Made by a program: the position numbers and the translations under genes. Shown piece after piece: positions 44,652-54,324 of a stretch of DNA of 60,615 nt; the stretch's first letter is position 1, and each line of letters begins with the position of its first letter. The stretch covers positions 1 to 60,615 of the forward strand of contig JAGAXW010000017.1 in assembly GCA_017847725.1 (NCBI GenBank), in the 5' to 3' direction. The notes under the pieces are model-generated. The model saw only the letters and a program-made list of their open reading frames with translations, made no database searches and had not been told where the DNA came from. This DNA comes from Prevotella sp. (GTDB taxonomy: Bacteria; Bacteroidota; Bacteroidia; Bacteroidales; Bacteroidaceae).

Positions 44652-45773
44652 ATGATACCATTCAACAAGCCTTACTGTTCCGGACGTGAGCTCAGCTACA
44701 TCAAGGAAGTATGCCACTCGACAACCATGTCGGGCAACGGAGAGTTCACCAAGCTATGCCACGGTTTCTTCGAGAAACGCTACGGATTCAAGAAATGCCT
44801 GCTGTGCACGTCGGGCACCGACGCCCTGGAGATGTGCGCCATGCTCTGCGAACTGCAACCCGGCGACGAGGTCATCGTACCGTCGTACACCTTTGTGTCG
44901 TCGGCCATCGCCTTCCTGCGCGAAGGAGCGTATGTGCGCTTTGCCGACAGTGGCAGCGACGACCCGAACATCACCGTCGAGAACATCGAACCGCTCATCA
45001 CGCCGAAAACCAAGGCCATCGTGGTTGTCCACTATGCCGGAGTGGCCTGCGACATGGATGCCATCATGGCACTGGCCGAAAAGCACGGACTGCTGGTCGT
45101 AGAGGACGCCGCCCACTCCATCGATTCCTACTACAAGGGGCGCCCGTTGGGCAGCATCGGGCACATGGCAGCCTTCTCGTTCCATGAGACGAAGAACATC
45201 AACTGTGGTGAGGGCGGTATGTTCGTGGCCAACGACGAGCGCTTCATCCGACGGGCCGAAATCCTGTGGGAGAAGGGTACCAACCGCGCAGAGTTCTATC
45301 GCGGCATGGTCAACAAGTACGGCTGGTGCGACATGGGCTCCTCATTCCTGCCGTCAGAGTTCAACGCCGCCTATCTGTGGGCACAACTGGAGCAGCTGGA
45401 GGACATCCAAGGCAAGCGCCGCCACATCTGGGAGCGCTACGACCAGGCACTGAGAGGGCACCTCGGTCAGGAGTTCCGCCTGCCCGTGCTGCCCGACTAC
45501 GCCACCAACAACTACCACATGTACTACCTGCTGTGCCCGTCGCTGGAGGTACGGACAAGCCTGATGAACTACCTAAAGAACCACGGGGTGCAGACGACAT
45601 TCCACTACCTGCCCCTACACTCCAGCAAATACTACGAGAACAAGCACGACGGCAGGGCGCTGCCCAACTGCGACCGCTATGCAGACACGCTGGTACGCCT
45701 GCCCCTGTTCTACGAGCTGACCGACGACGAGATAGACCACATCACCAAACTGATTCTCACCTTTAAACCCTGA
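44652..45773 (+). CDS. WecE-type dTDP-4-amino-4,6-dideoxy-sugar transaminase (DegT family)
   Basis: A 373-residue PLP-dependent sugar aminotransferase. CTSGTDALEMC near 53-63, VVEDAAHSIDSYYKGRPLG near 150-168 and SFHETKNINCGEGG near 177-190 with the PLP Lys are present. The overall pattern is that of WecE, which makes dTDP-4-amino-4,6-dideoxygalactose; the exact sugar is inferred. It should supply an amino sugar for the glycan assembled by neighbours. Confidence 0.92.
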   Translation: MIPFNKPYCSGRELSYIKEVCHSTTMSGNGEFTKLCHGFFEKRYGFKKCLLCTSGTDALEMCAMLCELQPGDEVIVPSYTFVSSAIAFLREGAYVRFADSGSDDPNITVENIEPLITPKTKAIVVVHYAGVACDMDAIMALAEKHGLLVVEDAAHSIDSYYKGRPLGSIGHMAAFSFHETKNINCGEGGMFVANDERFIRRAEILWEKGTNRAEFYRGMVNKYGWCDMGSSFLPSEFNAAYLWAQLEQLEDIQGKRRHIWERYDQALRGHLGQEFRLPVLPDYATNNYHMYYLLCPSLEVRTSLMNYLKNHGVQTTFHYLPLHSSKYYENKHDGRALPNCDRYADTLVRLPLFYELTDDEIDHITKLILTFKP

Positions 45774-45779
45774 ACAGAC

Positions 45780-46949
45780 ATGATGAGGAAAATAGGCTCC
45801 GGGGTGAAGTGGTTCTTCAGCAATCCCACCTGCGTCTTCTGCCTGGGTATGGTCATCGTACTGCTGGCCACCTCGCTGGAGGTCTTTCGCGGCCGCAACA
45901 CCAACTACTTTGACTACCAGGACTCCACGCGCATGTTCTGGGAGGGTCTGAGCCCCTACAACATGGAGTATGCCCAGGCACACAGCATCTACTTCCTCTA
46001 TTCGCCCGTGTTCAGTGTCATCTTCGCACCTATCTTCTTCCTGCCGTGGTGGTTGGGGCCCTACGTGTGGAACGTGGGCAACTACTGTCTGTTCACCCTG
46101 GCCATCAAGTCACTGCCACAGCAGTTGGACAGGTACAAGCACTGGATATTCCTCTTCCTGCTGTCTGTCGTGCTGCAGACCATCTTCTGCTACCAGCACA
46201 ACATCATCGTTGCCTATATCTACATATTCTCCTTCATCCTGCTGGAGCGCAACAAGCCTTTCTGGGCCGTACTGCTCATCATGGTCTCTGCAACGACAAA
46301 GGTCTACGGGGCTGCCGAACTGGCCATCCTGTTCTGCTACCCCAAGGTGTGGAGGAACCTTGGCTACGCCGCCTTGTGCGGTGCCGTCCTGCTACTGCTG
46401 CCTGCACTCAACACCGCCTTCGACAATGTGTTTGTGCTCTACCAGGAGATGTTCGACATGATAGCCAGCCACCACAGCGACTCCGACTTCATCGGCATCC
46501 TCTTTGCACGCGGGCTGAAGCCGTTCCTGCTGCCCAACTACCGCATCGTGCAGATGGTTGTCTTCGCACTGCTCGGCATCGCCTTCTTTGCCCGCTATAA
46601 GCGATGGAAGGAACTGAACTTCCGCATACAGGCGCTGGCCGTCCTAACTGGTTTCATGATTCTGTTCAGCGACTGTCCCGAGACTCATACCTACATCATC
46701 GCCCTCCCCTTCTATGCCATGGCTTTCTGGCTGCAGCCACGCCGCACATGGCTCGACTGGACACTGTTCTGGTCGCTGGTGGTCAACTTCTGCATCCTGC
46801 CGACAGACATTCTCTGCCCGGCATGGCTGCACGACTATATCCACCAAACCTTCTGGATTGATGTTTACACCTATTTCTTCTGCTGGCTGCGCATCATCTG
46901 GTGGGCCGTAGGGCCGGACAGAAGACCGAAAGTTGAAAGTTATGAATAG
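45780..46949 (+). CDS. GT87/DUF2029-type membrane glycosyltransferase
   Basis: A 389-residue protein with roughly ten membrane helices of the DUF2029/GT-C class, which use polyprenyl-linked sugar donors. Features include an early Asp in DYQDSTRMFWEGLSPYN (periplasmic loop, about 41-57) and YSPVFSVIFAP. A second related gene lies at 49483. Donor and acceptor unknown. It overlaps the next gene by 8 bp. Confidence 0.83.
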   Translation: MMRKIGSGVKWFFSNPTCVFCLGMVIVLLATSLEVFRGRNTNYFDYQDSTRMFWEGLSPYNMEYAQAHSIYFLYSPVFSVIFAPIFFLPWWLGPYVWNVGNYCLFTLAIKSLPQQLDRYKHWIFLFLLSVVLQTIFCYQHNIIVAYIYIFSFILLERNKPFWAVLLIMVSATTKVYGAAELAILFCYPKVWRNLGYAALCGAVLLLLPALNTAFDNVFVLYQEMFDMIASHHSDSDFIGILFARGLKPFLLPNYRIVQMVVFALLGIAFFARYKRWKELNFRIQALAVLTGFMILFSDCPETHTYIIALPFYAMAFWLQPRRTWLDWTLFWSLVVNFCILPTDILCPAWLHDYIHQTFWIDVYTYFFCWLRIIWWAVGPDRRPKVESYE

Positions 46950-47673
46950 ATTCACGATACTCAGCTTAATACTGGCACTCACGTCCTTAGCAACGTGGGG
47001 ACAGGCGGTGCGTACCTTTAAAGTAAAGGGTGTGCCGTTCAACATGATACAAGTGAAGGGAGGAACGTTTATGATGGGGGCCTTGCCCGACGACCCTAAT
47101 GCCGATGCCGACGAGGTGCGCCACAAGGCGACCGTCAAGACCTTCTACATCGGTGAGACTGAGGTAACACAGGAACTCTGGGAGGCAGTGATGCCCAAAA
47201 ACCGGTCCAAGCAGAAAGGGCCTCAACAGCCAGTGGAATATGTCACCTACGACATGTGCCAGGAATTCATCACGAAGCTCAACGCCCTCACCGGCCAGCA
47301 CTTCCGTCTGCCCACTGAGGCCGAATGGGAATATGCGGCAAAGGGCGGCAACAAGTCGAAGGGCTACCTCTATGCCGGCAGCAACCAGTCTGACGAGGTG
47401 GCTTACACGCTTTCCAACATCCAGTATTACGGTCACTATCCTGTGGCCCAGCTGAAGCCCAACGAACTGGGACTGTACGACATGTCCGGCAACGTGTGGG
47501 AATGGTGTGAAGACTGGTACAGGAAGACGCCCGCCGGCAAGCCCTCTTCCAATTTTCACGTCATCCGCGGCGGCAGCTTCAAGAGCTCACCGCAATACTG
47601 TCGCACCAGCAACCGCTTTCTCTACGACCAGCGCCGGCGGCAAGACCAGGTAGGCTTCCGCCTGGCCCTTTAG
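46942..47673 (+). CDS. secreted SUMF1/FGE-fold protein, probably not a sulfatase activator
   Basis: A 243-residue exported protein with a signal peptide (residues 1-20) and one formylglycine-generating-enzyme fold: VKGGTFMMG, LPTEAEWEYAAKGG, MSGNVWEWCEDW and IRGGSF. In true FGE enzymes two Cys follow RGGS; here the segment reads KSSPQYCRTSNRF and keeps only the second. So it is more likely a structural or binding protein of this fold. A TTG codon 9 nt upstream is less likely than the ATG at 46942. Confidence 0.88.
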   Translation: MNRFTILSLILALTSLATWGQAVRTFKVKGVPFNMIQVKGGTFMMGALPDDPNADADEVRHKATVKTFYIGETEVTQELWEAVMPKNRSKQKGPQQPVEYVTYDMCQEFITKLNALTGQHFRLPTEAEWEYAAKGGNKSKGYLYAGSNQSDEVAYTLSNIQYYGHYPVAQLKPNELGLYDMSGNVWEWCEDWYRKTPAGKPSSNFHVIRGGSFKSSPQYCRTSNRFLYDQRRRQDQVGFRLAL

Positions 47674-47679
47674 CCATCT

Positions 47680-48513
47680 CTATCTGTTGATATAATCTGG
47701 AAAGGTAAGCGACCAACGGGAGCCTTTCCACCGCTTCTGCAAGGATGAATAGTCGGCAAGTTTCTTATAGGACAGGCGCTTCTGCAACCAGGGGCGGAGA
47801 ATCTTGTCCTTGACAAAATTACCATAGAGTTCGAACTCCGAGAAGCCGGCAAAGCACTGACGATCGTAACTGTTGAGAATGGCATCCGTCCAGGAACCGC
47901 CGGCCTGTCGGCCGAGTGCTTTATGCAAGCGGGCGAGCTGCTCCTTGTCGAACAGCATCTTGTGGTCGACATAGGACAACGACGCCAAGGGCAGTCCCGG
48001 CATCAGACGCTCGATATTGGCATAGTACGGCAGGTGCTCCTCATAGCTCATATAGAACACCTGGGTCATGTCCTCCGTGAGGAACACGTGTGGACGAATC
48101 AGCACGTGGTCGGCATCTATACAGAGATAGTAGCGGCAGGTGCCCACCCGTCCGCTCAGTTTGATCAGCTGCTGGAAGAGCCACCCGCTACGGTTCCACA
48201 CACCGCCATTGGCATCAGGAATCTGCAGGTTCAGTTCCCGAGGGCCAAATCCCAGCACCGTCTGCTCGTCGACAAACAGCAGACCATTGGACTGGCAGAA
48301 ATGCACAATCTCATCCTGACGGGGGGCGACGATATAGATATTCTGAATAGGATGTTCCACACAGTGGCGTACGCCCTCCAGGCAGAGGGGCAGGATAGCC
48401 AAGTCCTTGGCGACAATAGGAATCACCACATCGATGGGGCACGAGGCCGGCACCAGCTTGGGAAACCTGCGCCAGGCAAATAGCCGATATCTTATCTTCC
48501 GTAATTGGGACAT
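47680..48513 (-). CDS. DUF6492-type putative glycosyltransferase
   Basis: A 277-residue cytoplasmic protein without membrane segments. PIDVVIPIVAKDL near 26-38 resembles a nucleotide-sugar-binding start and YLCIDADHVLIRP near 129-141 contains a DXD-like motif. The family is annotated as unknown but looks like a GT-A-fold transferase. It follows the GT11-like gene by 2 bp. Confidence 0.72.
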   Translation of the reverse strand: MSQLRKIRYRLFAWRRFPKLVPASCPIDVVIPIVAKDLAILPLCLEGVRHCVEHPIQNIYIVAPRQDEIVHFCQSNGLLFVDEQTVLGFGPRELNLQIPDANGGVWNRSGWLFQQLIKLSGRVGTCRYYLCIDADHVLIRPHVFLTEDMTQVFYMSYEEHLPYYANIERLMPGLPLASLSYVDHKMLFDKEQLARLHKALGRQAGGSWTDAILNSYDRQCFAGFSEFELYGNFVKDKILRPWLQKRLSYKKLADYSSLQKRWKGSRWSLTFPDYINR

Positions 48514-48515
48514 GT

Positions 48516-49328
48516 CTATACGATTCTTCTAAACCAATAGTCAAACAAGCGGAAAGCCTCCGGCGACATCGCATTCTCGTCGGGGGTGTCCATGCGATAC
48601 AAGGGGATGTCACGATACATCGCAGCCACCAAAGAGAACGTGCTGGGAGGCCCTATAATATAGTCGCACTCGGAAAGCATAAAAAGGTCTTGAGGGGCAT
48701 TGCCCTGCAAGTGGTGTATGTGGACATGCGGACACTTCGCCTGATAATTCCCGACCGTGACACTTGGGTCATTCGTCGACAGAAAGACGTGGACCTCCTC
48801 ACCATCGTGCAAGGCCGCAAAGCGATTGATGTGGCGGGCATAGGTGTCGTCATCGTAACAATAGATACCATCTTTCCACTGCGCATAGTCGCCACGACGG
48901 ACGTGGACCCCCAGACGGACGCCCTTCACGTCGCACATCTGCCGCCTGACAGGCTCCGTATACTGAGCATCCAACGTAAAGAGATCGCAAATCTCCGAAC
49001 GGTACTTCAGAAAGAGGTCATAGAAGCGAACATTCCACCCGCTGACGACGATGTGCCGGTGGCGCAGCATCTTGCGCTCCAGGGCTTCATGGTCGCACTC
49101 TGCATGCTTAAAACTGGCCGTCGGCAACAAATGCAACGCCGACATATACTTGGCGAAGAGATACCAGCCAAAGCCCGTCAGCTCTGTATGGCAGATTCGG
49201 AAATACTGATATTTGTAACTGAAGCGCATCGAGATAACCCTCCGCCCATGCTCACGCCCCCAGGCATAGACATGGGCATACTGCAGCAGGTTGTTACACA
49301 TCTGGCTTTTATCTCGGGCAAATATCAT
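48516..49328 (-). CDS. GT11-like alpha-1,2-fucosyltransferase family protein
   Basis: A 270-residue protein. The hallmark VHVRRGDY near 144-151 (HxRRGDY, the GDP-fucose-binding motif) and the N-terminal NNLLQYAHVYAWG match GT11. C-terminal CDYIIGPPSTFSLVAAMY is the conserved second motif. It probably adds fucose or a related 6-deoxyhexose to the surface glycan. Promoter box TACCTTTG at 49347-49354 lies 18 nt before its start. Confidence 0.85.
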   Translation of the reverse strand: MIFARDKSQMCNNLLQYAHVYAWGREHGRRVISMRFSYKYQYFRICHTELTGFGWYLFAKYMSALHLLPTASFKHAECDHEALERKMLRHRHIVVSGWNVRFYDLFLKYRSEICDLFTLDAQYTEPVRRQMCDVKGVRLGVHVRRGDYAQWKDGIYCYDDDTYARHINRFAALHDGEEVHVFLSTNDPSVTVGNYQAKCPHVHIHHLQGNAPQDLFMLSECDYIIGPPSTFSLVAAMYRDIPLYRMDTPDENAMSPEAFRLFDYWFRRIV

Positions 49329-49346
49329 ATACGTCTGTTACGTCTG

Positions 49347-49354
49347 CAAAGGTA
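49347..49354 (-). promoter_or_regulatory. -7 promoter box for the GT11-like unit
   Basis: TACCTTTG followed by CAGA on the minus strand, 18 nt before the ATG at 49328. Confidence 0.65.
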
Positions 49355-49447
49355 CGAAAAGTTGGGCGCAAAACAAAAAAACTCGATTCTTTTCTTCCTT
49401 CCGCTAAAAAAGAAAAGGGAAAACGATGGTATAAGCGAAAAAAAACG

Positions 49448-49455
49448 TACCTTTG
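49448..49455 (+). promoter_or_regulatory. -7 promoter box for the second GT87 gene
   Basis: TACCTTTG followed by CAAA, 27 nt before the GTG start at 49483; it is divergent from the box at 49347 across a 93-bp A/T-rich spacer. Confidence 0.65.
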
Positions 49456-49482
49456 CAAAAGTATTACACATATCATCCCATC

Positions 49483-50727
49483 GTGAAAACTTTAAGTACC
49501 GTTCTACGCCACCCTTTCTGGCAGCGCACAAGCACCCTTTTGACACTATGGCTACTGATGGTGGTCGTCTCCGTTGGGCTGCACATGCACAATTTCAACA
49601 ACTTCCTCATTTATAAATATACCTTCTGGCATGCCCTCGACCAGAAAAGTCTCTATGCCGCTTATCCGGCAGACCATTACGACGTCAACCACTACGGCCC
49701 CATCTTCAGCCTCATCATGGCACCTTTTGCCATCGTGCCCTCCCTATGGGCGGGCGTAGCCCTGTGGCATCTGGCACTGGCCCTGTTCCTGTGGTGGGCC
49801 ATCCAGAAGAGCACACTAACGAGCGAGCAGATAGTAGTGGTCATCTGGCTGACGGCCCACGAGATGCTCAACGCACTGGGAATGTCACAATTCAACGTAG
49901 CTACGGCAGCCATGATCCTGCTCACCTATGCTGCCGTGCGACAGGGCAAAGACATGTGGGCCGCCTTCTGGATTGTACTGGGCGTGCTGGTAAAAGTATA
50001 CGGCATCGTAGGCCTGGTTTTCTTTTTCTTTGTACGCAACAAGGTGAAGTTCTCGCTATGGCTGGTTGCATGGACTGTCATACTGGTAGCACTGCCCATG
50101 CCTTTCTTTGGCGCCGAATATGTGTGGAGCCAATACGGGGAATGGATAACCTGCCTGGGCGAAAAGGGACAGGAGAACCTGCTCTCCGACTTCCAGAACA
50201 TCAGCCTGCTTGGCATGATTCGCAAAATTGGCTACGCCGTATCCGTGGGCGTGCCCGCCTATTATCAGGTATTTGACCGATTAGCAGCGCCTGACACCAC
50301 CAACTGGTGGATGTCGACGTGGAGCGACTTGTGGATTATCATCCCCGCCCTCCTTTACAGTGCACTGCCTTGGCTACGCATCGGGCAATACAAGTCATAC
50401 TCTTTCCAGCTGATGTGCCTGGCATTAGTCCTGATGCTGGTCAACATCCTCAGTACAGGAGCAGAAAACAGCAGCTACATCATCTCCATGCTGGGAGTCG
50501 CCATCTGGTACATCGCCGTGCCCTGGAAGCGCACCAAGCTCGACTTGGCACTACTCATCTTCTGCTTTGTGCTGACAAGTCTGTCGCCTACCGACCTGTT
50601 TCCCTCACACATACGAACCTATTGGATACGAGCCTTCGCCCTAAAGTCGCTGCCCGTTGTCTTTATCTGGCTCAAACTCGTGTGGGAAATGTGTACGAAA
50701 GACTACCGTCCGTCTATGTCGTCGTAA
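49483..50727 (+). CDS. GT87/DUF2029-type membrane glycosyltransferase
   Basis: A 414-residue polytopic protein with about ten membrane helices, similar in layout to the protein at 45780. After the first helix it has the loop LHMHNFNNFLIYKYTFWHAL and then YGPIFSLIMAPF, typical of this GT-C class. The GTG at 49483 is chosen because the only upstream start (TTG at 49453) lies inside the promoter box. Its last 25 bp overlap the convergent sulfatase-fold gene. Confidence 0.8.
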   Translation: MKTLSTVLRHPFWQRTSTLLTLWLLMVVVSVGLHMHNFNNFLIYKYTFWHALDQKSLYAAYPADHYDVNHYGPIFSLIMAPFAIVPSLWAGVALWHLALALFLWWAIQKSTLTSEQIVVVIWLTAHEMLNALGMSQFNVATAAMILLTYAAVRQGKDMWAAFWIVLGVLVKVYGIVGLVFFFFVRNKVKFSLWLVAWTVILVALPMPFFGAEYVWSQYGEWITCLGEKGQENLLSDFQNISLLGMIRKIGYAVSVGVPAYYQVFDRLAAPDTTNWWMSTWSDLWIIIPALLYSALPWLRIGQYKSYSFQLMCLALVLMLVNILSTGAENSSYIISMLGVAIWYIAVPWKRTKLDLALLIFCFVLTSLSPTDLFPSHIRTYWIRAFALKSLPVVFIWLKLVWEMCTKDYRPSMSS

Positions 50728-52517
50728 AGTTTCTGCAGATAAGCTTTCGACTTTAGCAACAAGGAGTCGGCACCGGCTCCTTCTGTCAGATGCACCCTCT
50801 CTGAGGTCATGTCGTAAACAACCGTGCACGTATCTGTCACCATCCCCATAGCCTCCGGGAATGTGAAGAACGCGAAATGGGGCGCCTTGGCGTCGAGCAG
50901 ATCCTTAGAATACGAGAAGTTGGCATGGTCGATGCCCAACAGGCCCAACAGGGTGGCAGCAATGTCAATCTGCGAACCAATGGCACGGCACTGGACTCCC
51001 GAAGGCACAGCGCCACCTATTATAACAAAGGGCGTATGATAGCGCCAAGGCTGATAGTTGTCTGCATTATCCGGATAGGCGCCCAGGTGGTCGGGCACGA
51101 TGGCTACCAACGTATTCTCCCAACAGGGCAACTGCTTCAGCGCCTTGACAAACCTGCCCAGGCAGTCGTCGGCATACGAGAAGGCGTTGAGCACCTCGTT
51201 ATCCTTTATCTTATGATAGTCTGGGACGTCGAACGGCTCATGACTGCTGGCCGTCATGATGCTGACAAAGAAAGGCTCGTCCGCCTCTCCCTCCTTGATG
51301 TCTGTCAACATACGCTCGTAGACGGGCCCGTCAGGCACGCCCCACTTACCGGTGCGCAGGCGAGACGGGAAGTCGCTGTCAGACACGATGCGCTGGAATC
51401 CGGTACCCATAAAATAGGAGCGCATATTGCTGTAGTTGATGTCTCCGCCATAATAGAAGGTCGTATGATAGCCGTTCTTGGCCAACGCCCCGGCTATGGA
51501 GGGCAGCGAGGTGCTCTTACGAGGCATGTCCATCACGCTCATTGTCGGCTGGGCAGGCAGACCACTGTGTATGGACACCAACGCCCTGTCAGTACGGAAG
51601 CTATTAGCATAGAACCGGGGGAAATAAAGACCTTCTGCCGTCAGGCGCTGCAAGTTGGGGGCAACATCCCTGACGTGCATAATCGTATCTGAAAAGCTCT
51701 CCAAGACAATCAGTACGACATTGGGGCGCCGGGTGGAGAACGACGACCCCTTCTGCAGCTTTGTATAAGTCAGTTCACTGAGCAACGCCGTCGCTTCGCC
51801 GTCACTCATATAACGATATTTCGTACCTATCTCCTCTTGGTGGACAACAGCCTCCACAAAACTGAAAATCGGATTGACGGCGGCATGGTTAAGGCGGATA
51901 TCATCCGAGAAATAGACGCTGCCTGTATGGTTGGTTCCGGTGCCCACTCCCCCACGTATGGGCAGAATCAGGAAAGCGTCCAGCAACAACAGGCCCACAG
52001 TGGAAAGTGCCCCGACCCAGATGCGACGAACCTTGCGGTCCGAAGGATAGCAACGGGCCCCTGCCCTGTATATGACCACCGCCACTGCAAGGACACAAAG
52101 GGGAGCAACGACAAGTTGCCACCATGTCATACTGGCAAATGCGTCGGCAGGCGAAGTCTTCAGATACAACAAGGAAGTATTGTCAAGCGGAAATCCCCAA
52201 TAGCCATACAATCCTACGTTGGCCACATAGGCCAATGCCGCGAGAAGACCGGTCACGGCAAAATAACCTTTCCACAGCCATCGCTGCAGTCTGGTGCGCC
52301 ACCACAGGGTAGTAGTAATCAACAAACCAGGAATCAGAGTCAGATAGCCGGCTATGGCTATGTCGAGACGCAGCCCATTCCACAGCACGCCCAGCAAGTG
52401 TGTGGCACTGGCATCACGCAACAACGGGAAATAGACTGAGAGGAATACGACCTTACTGACGACGCCAACAAGGGTCCAAAGCAAGAAAACCTGCAGGAAG
52501 GAACGGACACGTCTCAT
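50703..52517 (-). CDS. LtaS/OpgB-like sulfatase-fold phosphotransferase
   Basis: A 604-residue membrane protein: about five N-terminal helices (to residue 195) and a large extracytoplasmic domain of the alkaline-phosphatase/sulfatase superfamily. VLIVLESFSD near 273-282, NSFRTDRALVSIHSGLPAQP, SHEPFDVPDYHK and IVPDHLGAYP carry the metal-binding Glu, Asp and His. In Gram-negatives, relatives add phosphoglycerol or phosphoethanolamine to glycans or lipids. It is the last gene after GT32 and LpxL-like genes with stop-start overlap (TGATG), so it may decorate the same lipid-linked glycan. Confidence 0.88.
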   Translation of the reverse strand: MRRVRSFLQVFLLWTLVGVVSKVVFLSVYFPLLRDASATHLLGVLWNGLRLDIAIAGYLTLIPGLLITTTLWWRTRLQRWLWKGYFAVTGLLAALAYVANVGLYGYWGFPLDNTSLLYLKTSPADAFASMTWWQLVVAPLCVLAVAVVIYRAGARCYPSDRKVRRIWVGALSTVGLLLLDAFLILPIRGGVGTGTNHTGSVYFSDDIRLNHAAVNPIFSFVEAVVHQEEIGTKYRYMSDGEATALLSELTYTKLQKGSSFSTRRPNVVLIVLESFSDTIMHVRDVAPNLQRLTAEGLYFPRFYANSFRTDRALVSIHSGLPAQPTMSVMDMPRKSTSLPSIAGALAKNGYHTTFYYGGDINYSNMRSYFMGTGFQRIVSDSDFPSRLRTGKWGVPDGPVYERMLTDIKEGEADEPFFVSIMTASSHEPFDVPDYHKIKDNEVLNAFSYADDCLGRFVKALKQLPCWENTLVAIVPDHLGAYPDNADNYQPWRYHTPFVIIGGAVPSGVQCRAIGSQIDIAATLLGLLGIDHANFSYSKDLLDAKAPHFAFFTFPEAMGMVTDTCTVVYDMTSERVHLTEGAGADSLLLKSKAYLQKLYDDIDGR

Positions 52518-53470
52518 CAACTCTTTGGTTTAATGCCACCATGGGTTATCCGCAGCCACTCTTCCTTGGTACGCTTCCAACGACGGTGACTCCACAGCCA
52601 ATAAGAAGGTCCACGCCGGATTGTTGCCTCCAGCATGTCGGCATATTGCTGAGTCAGCCAGAACTGCTCCTGTTTCTTCGGCTCCGTCGTGATGCGCTTA
52701 TATTCTGCCACGTAATAGCCGCGTCTGACTCGGCGCACATCCAAATAATAGACATCCATATCAAGTTTCTGCATGATGCGCTCGGCACCTGTAAACCAAG
52801 GAGTCTCGTGGTGCAGGAAGTCAGACCAGTAGTAGATGTTATCCCAAAAAGGTGCCTGGTCGGAGATGAAGCCTACCAGGATTGGCTTGCCTTCATTACG
52901 GTACTTCACCATGTACTTGAGCGACTTGTCCATCGTGATATTCACGCCTCCGAAGCGGCGGCGCGTGTAGAGTATCAGCTGGTCGGTGACATAATTCTCC
53001 AGCGAATGGTACAACTGGCAGCAGAGGCACAGTTTGGGATCAATCCACAACGGCATGCTGCTAATCCACTCCCAGTTGCCGTAGTGACCGAGGTACACGC
53101 CGCAGGAGCGCCCCTTGCGGAAAGACTCTTCTATCAGCTCGACGCCCTTGAAGCGCATGCGCCGCTTCAGGTTCCACTTGGATATCGAGAAATACTTGAC
53201 GCTCTCCATCATCAGGTCGCAAAAGTGAGTGTAGAAGCGACGCTCTATCATCCAACGCTTGCGCGGCGACAAGTCAGGGAAGGAAGTCTTGATATTCTCA
53301 TGAACCACGTGTCGCCTGTAACGCACCACATGGAACAGGATAACGGACAAGATGCTGGAGAGTGCGTGCAAGAACCACATAGGTAGCAACGACACAACCC
53401 ACCACACCCCAAAAAAGAAGTAGTAGGCAATATTCTTCAGCGTTCTGTATCTTTCCTTATTATAACTCAT
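52517..53470 (-). CDS. LpxL/HtrB-family lipid A acyltransferase
   Basis: A 317-residue membrane acyltransferase with an N-terminal anchor (residues about 12-38). The HX4E motif HYGNWEW near 129-135 is the catalytic site of the LpxL family, which adds secondary acyl chains to lipid A. It overlaps both neighbours, starting within the stop of the GT32 gene (ATGA). Confidence 0.92.
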   Translation of the reverse strand: MSYNKERYRTLKNIAYYFFFGVWWVVSLLPMWFLHALSSILSVILFHVVRYRRHVVHENIKTSFPDLSPRKRWMIERRFYTHFCDLMMESVKYFSISKWNLKRRMRFKGVELIEESFRKGRSCGVYLGHYGNWEWISSMPLWIDPKLCLCCQLYHSLENYVTDQLILYTRRRFGGVNITMDKSLKYMVKYRNEGKPILVGFISDQAPFWDNIYYWSDFLHHETPWFTGAERIMQKLDMDVYYLDVRRVRRGYYVAEYKRITTEPKKQEQFWLTQQYADMLEATIRRGPSYWLWSHRRWKRTKEEWLRITHGGIKPKS

Positions 53471-54225
53471 GTTGTCTGCCTGTAGTTCTTCTTAATGCCC
53501 AGAAAGCGGCGGATCTTCTCCCATGGAGAGAGATGCCAACTGTGGGCACACATGTGAATCGCATAACTCTGCGGTGTTACCTCGTGCTTATTGCCCGCGA
53601 AAATCTCTGAGGGATAGATGTGCACGCCTCCGGGCAACTGCTGCTCTACATCCTTGTAGACGAAGCCCAGTTCCTCAGCCACACGGGCATAGATATAAGG
53701 CGACAGCACATCAGTGCGGAGCGTGCCGTCGTCTTTCACGAAATGCTTGTCCTGATACCAGTCGAGCACCCTCTTGACAAAGGGGCTGCCCGCCTCTGCT
53801 CCCATGACAGCTGCCTGTATCTGAATCCCCTCTATAAAAGCATCGTCGATACGATGTCCCTCTGCGTCCAGATGGGTCAGGGAGTTGCACTTCTCAATCT
53901 GCACCGGATGGTACTCCATGCTGGAGAAAAAAGAATGTTGAAGAAAACGATCCATCTTTTTCAGCAGCACGACATCAGAGTCCAGGTAGATGCCGCCTTC
54001 TGTATAGAGCGCATACATGCGAATATAGTCTGCAGCGAAAGCCCACTTACGGGCCTCGAAGGCCTCCTTCACATAGGGCACACTGCCGATGTCGAAATTC
54101 TCAGTGCTCCAGCGCTTGATCTCATACTCCGGATGCGTCGCCTGCCATGTAGCCATGCACTTGCGGATTTTCCTGGGAAAGGGTTCATTGCTTAACCAAC
54201 AATAATGTATTTTCTTTGGAATCAT
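53467..54225 (-). CDS. GT32-type glycosyltransferase (OCH1/capsule family)
   Basis: A 252-residue cytoplasmic transferase. IPKKIHYCWLSNEPFP at 2-17 is the typical start; the DXD motif is in GGIYLDSDVVLLKKMD near 92-107, preceded by FAADYIRMYALYTEGG. Family members add mannose or other hexoses to capsule or LPS. It heads the three-gene overlapping unit with the LpxL-like and LtaS-like genes. Confidence 0.9.
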   Translation of the reverse strand: MIPKKIHYCWLSNEPFPRKIRKCMATWQATHPEYEIKRWSTENFDIGSVPYVKEAFEARKWAFAADYIRMYALYTEGGIYLDSDVVLLKKMDRFLQHSFFSSMEYHPVQIEKCNSLTHLDAEGHRIDDAFIEGIQIQAAVMGAEAGSPFVKRVLDWYQDKHFVKDDGTLRTDVLSPYIYARVAEELGFVYKDVEQQLPGGVHIYPSEIFAGNKHEVTPQSYAIHMCAHSWHLSPWEKIRRFLGIKKNYRQTT

Positions 54226-54254
54226 GACAACTCTCTAATTCACATTAGTCTCGA

Positions 54255-54262
54255 CAAAGGTA
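54255..54262 (-). promoter_or_regulatory. -7 promoter box for the GT32-LpxL-LtaS unit
   Basis: TACCTTTG on the minus strand, 29 nt before the ATG at 54225. Confidence 0.65.
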
Positions 54263-54324
54263 GTAATAACATCGTAAACTACCAAATTCGTGCATATTTT
54301 TTTTGCCATTACAAGGTTTTTTTG

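Noticed and set aside
49453-49482. Upstream TTG start for the second GT87 gene
   Set aside because: The codon lies within the TACCTTTG promoter box, so it would not be transcribed.
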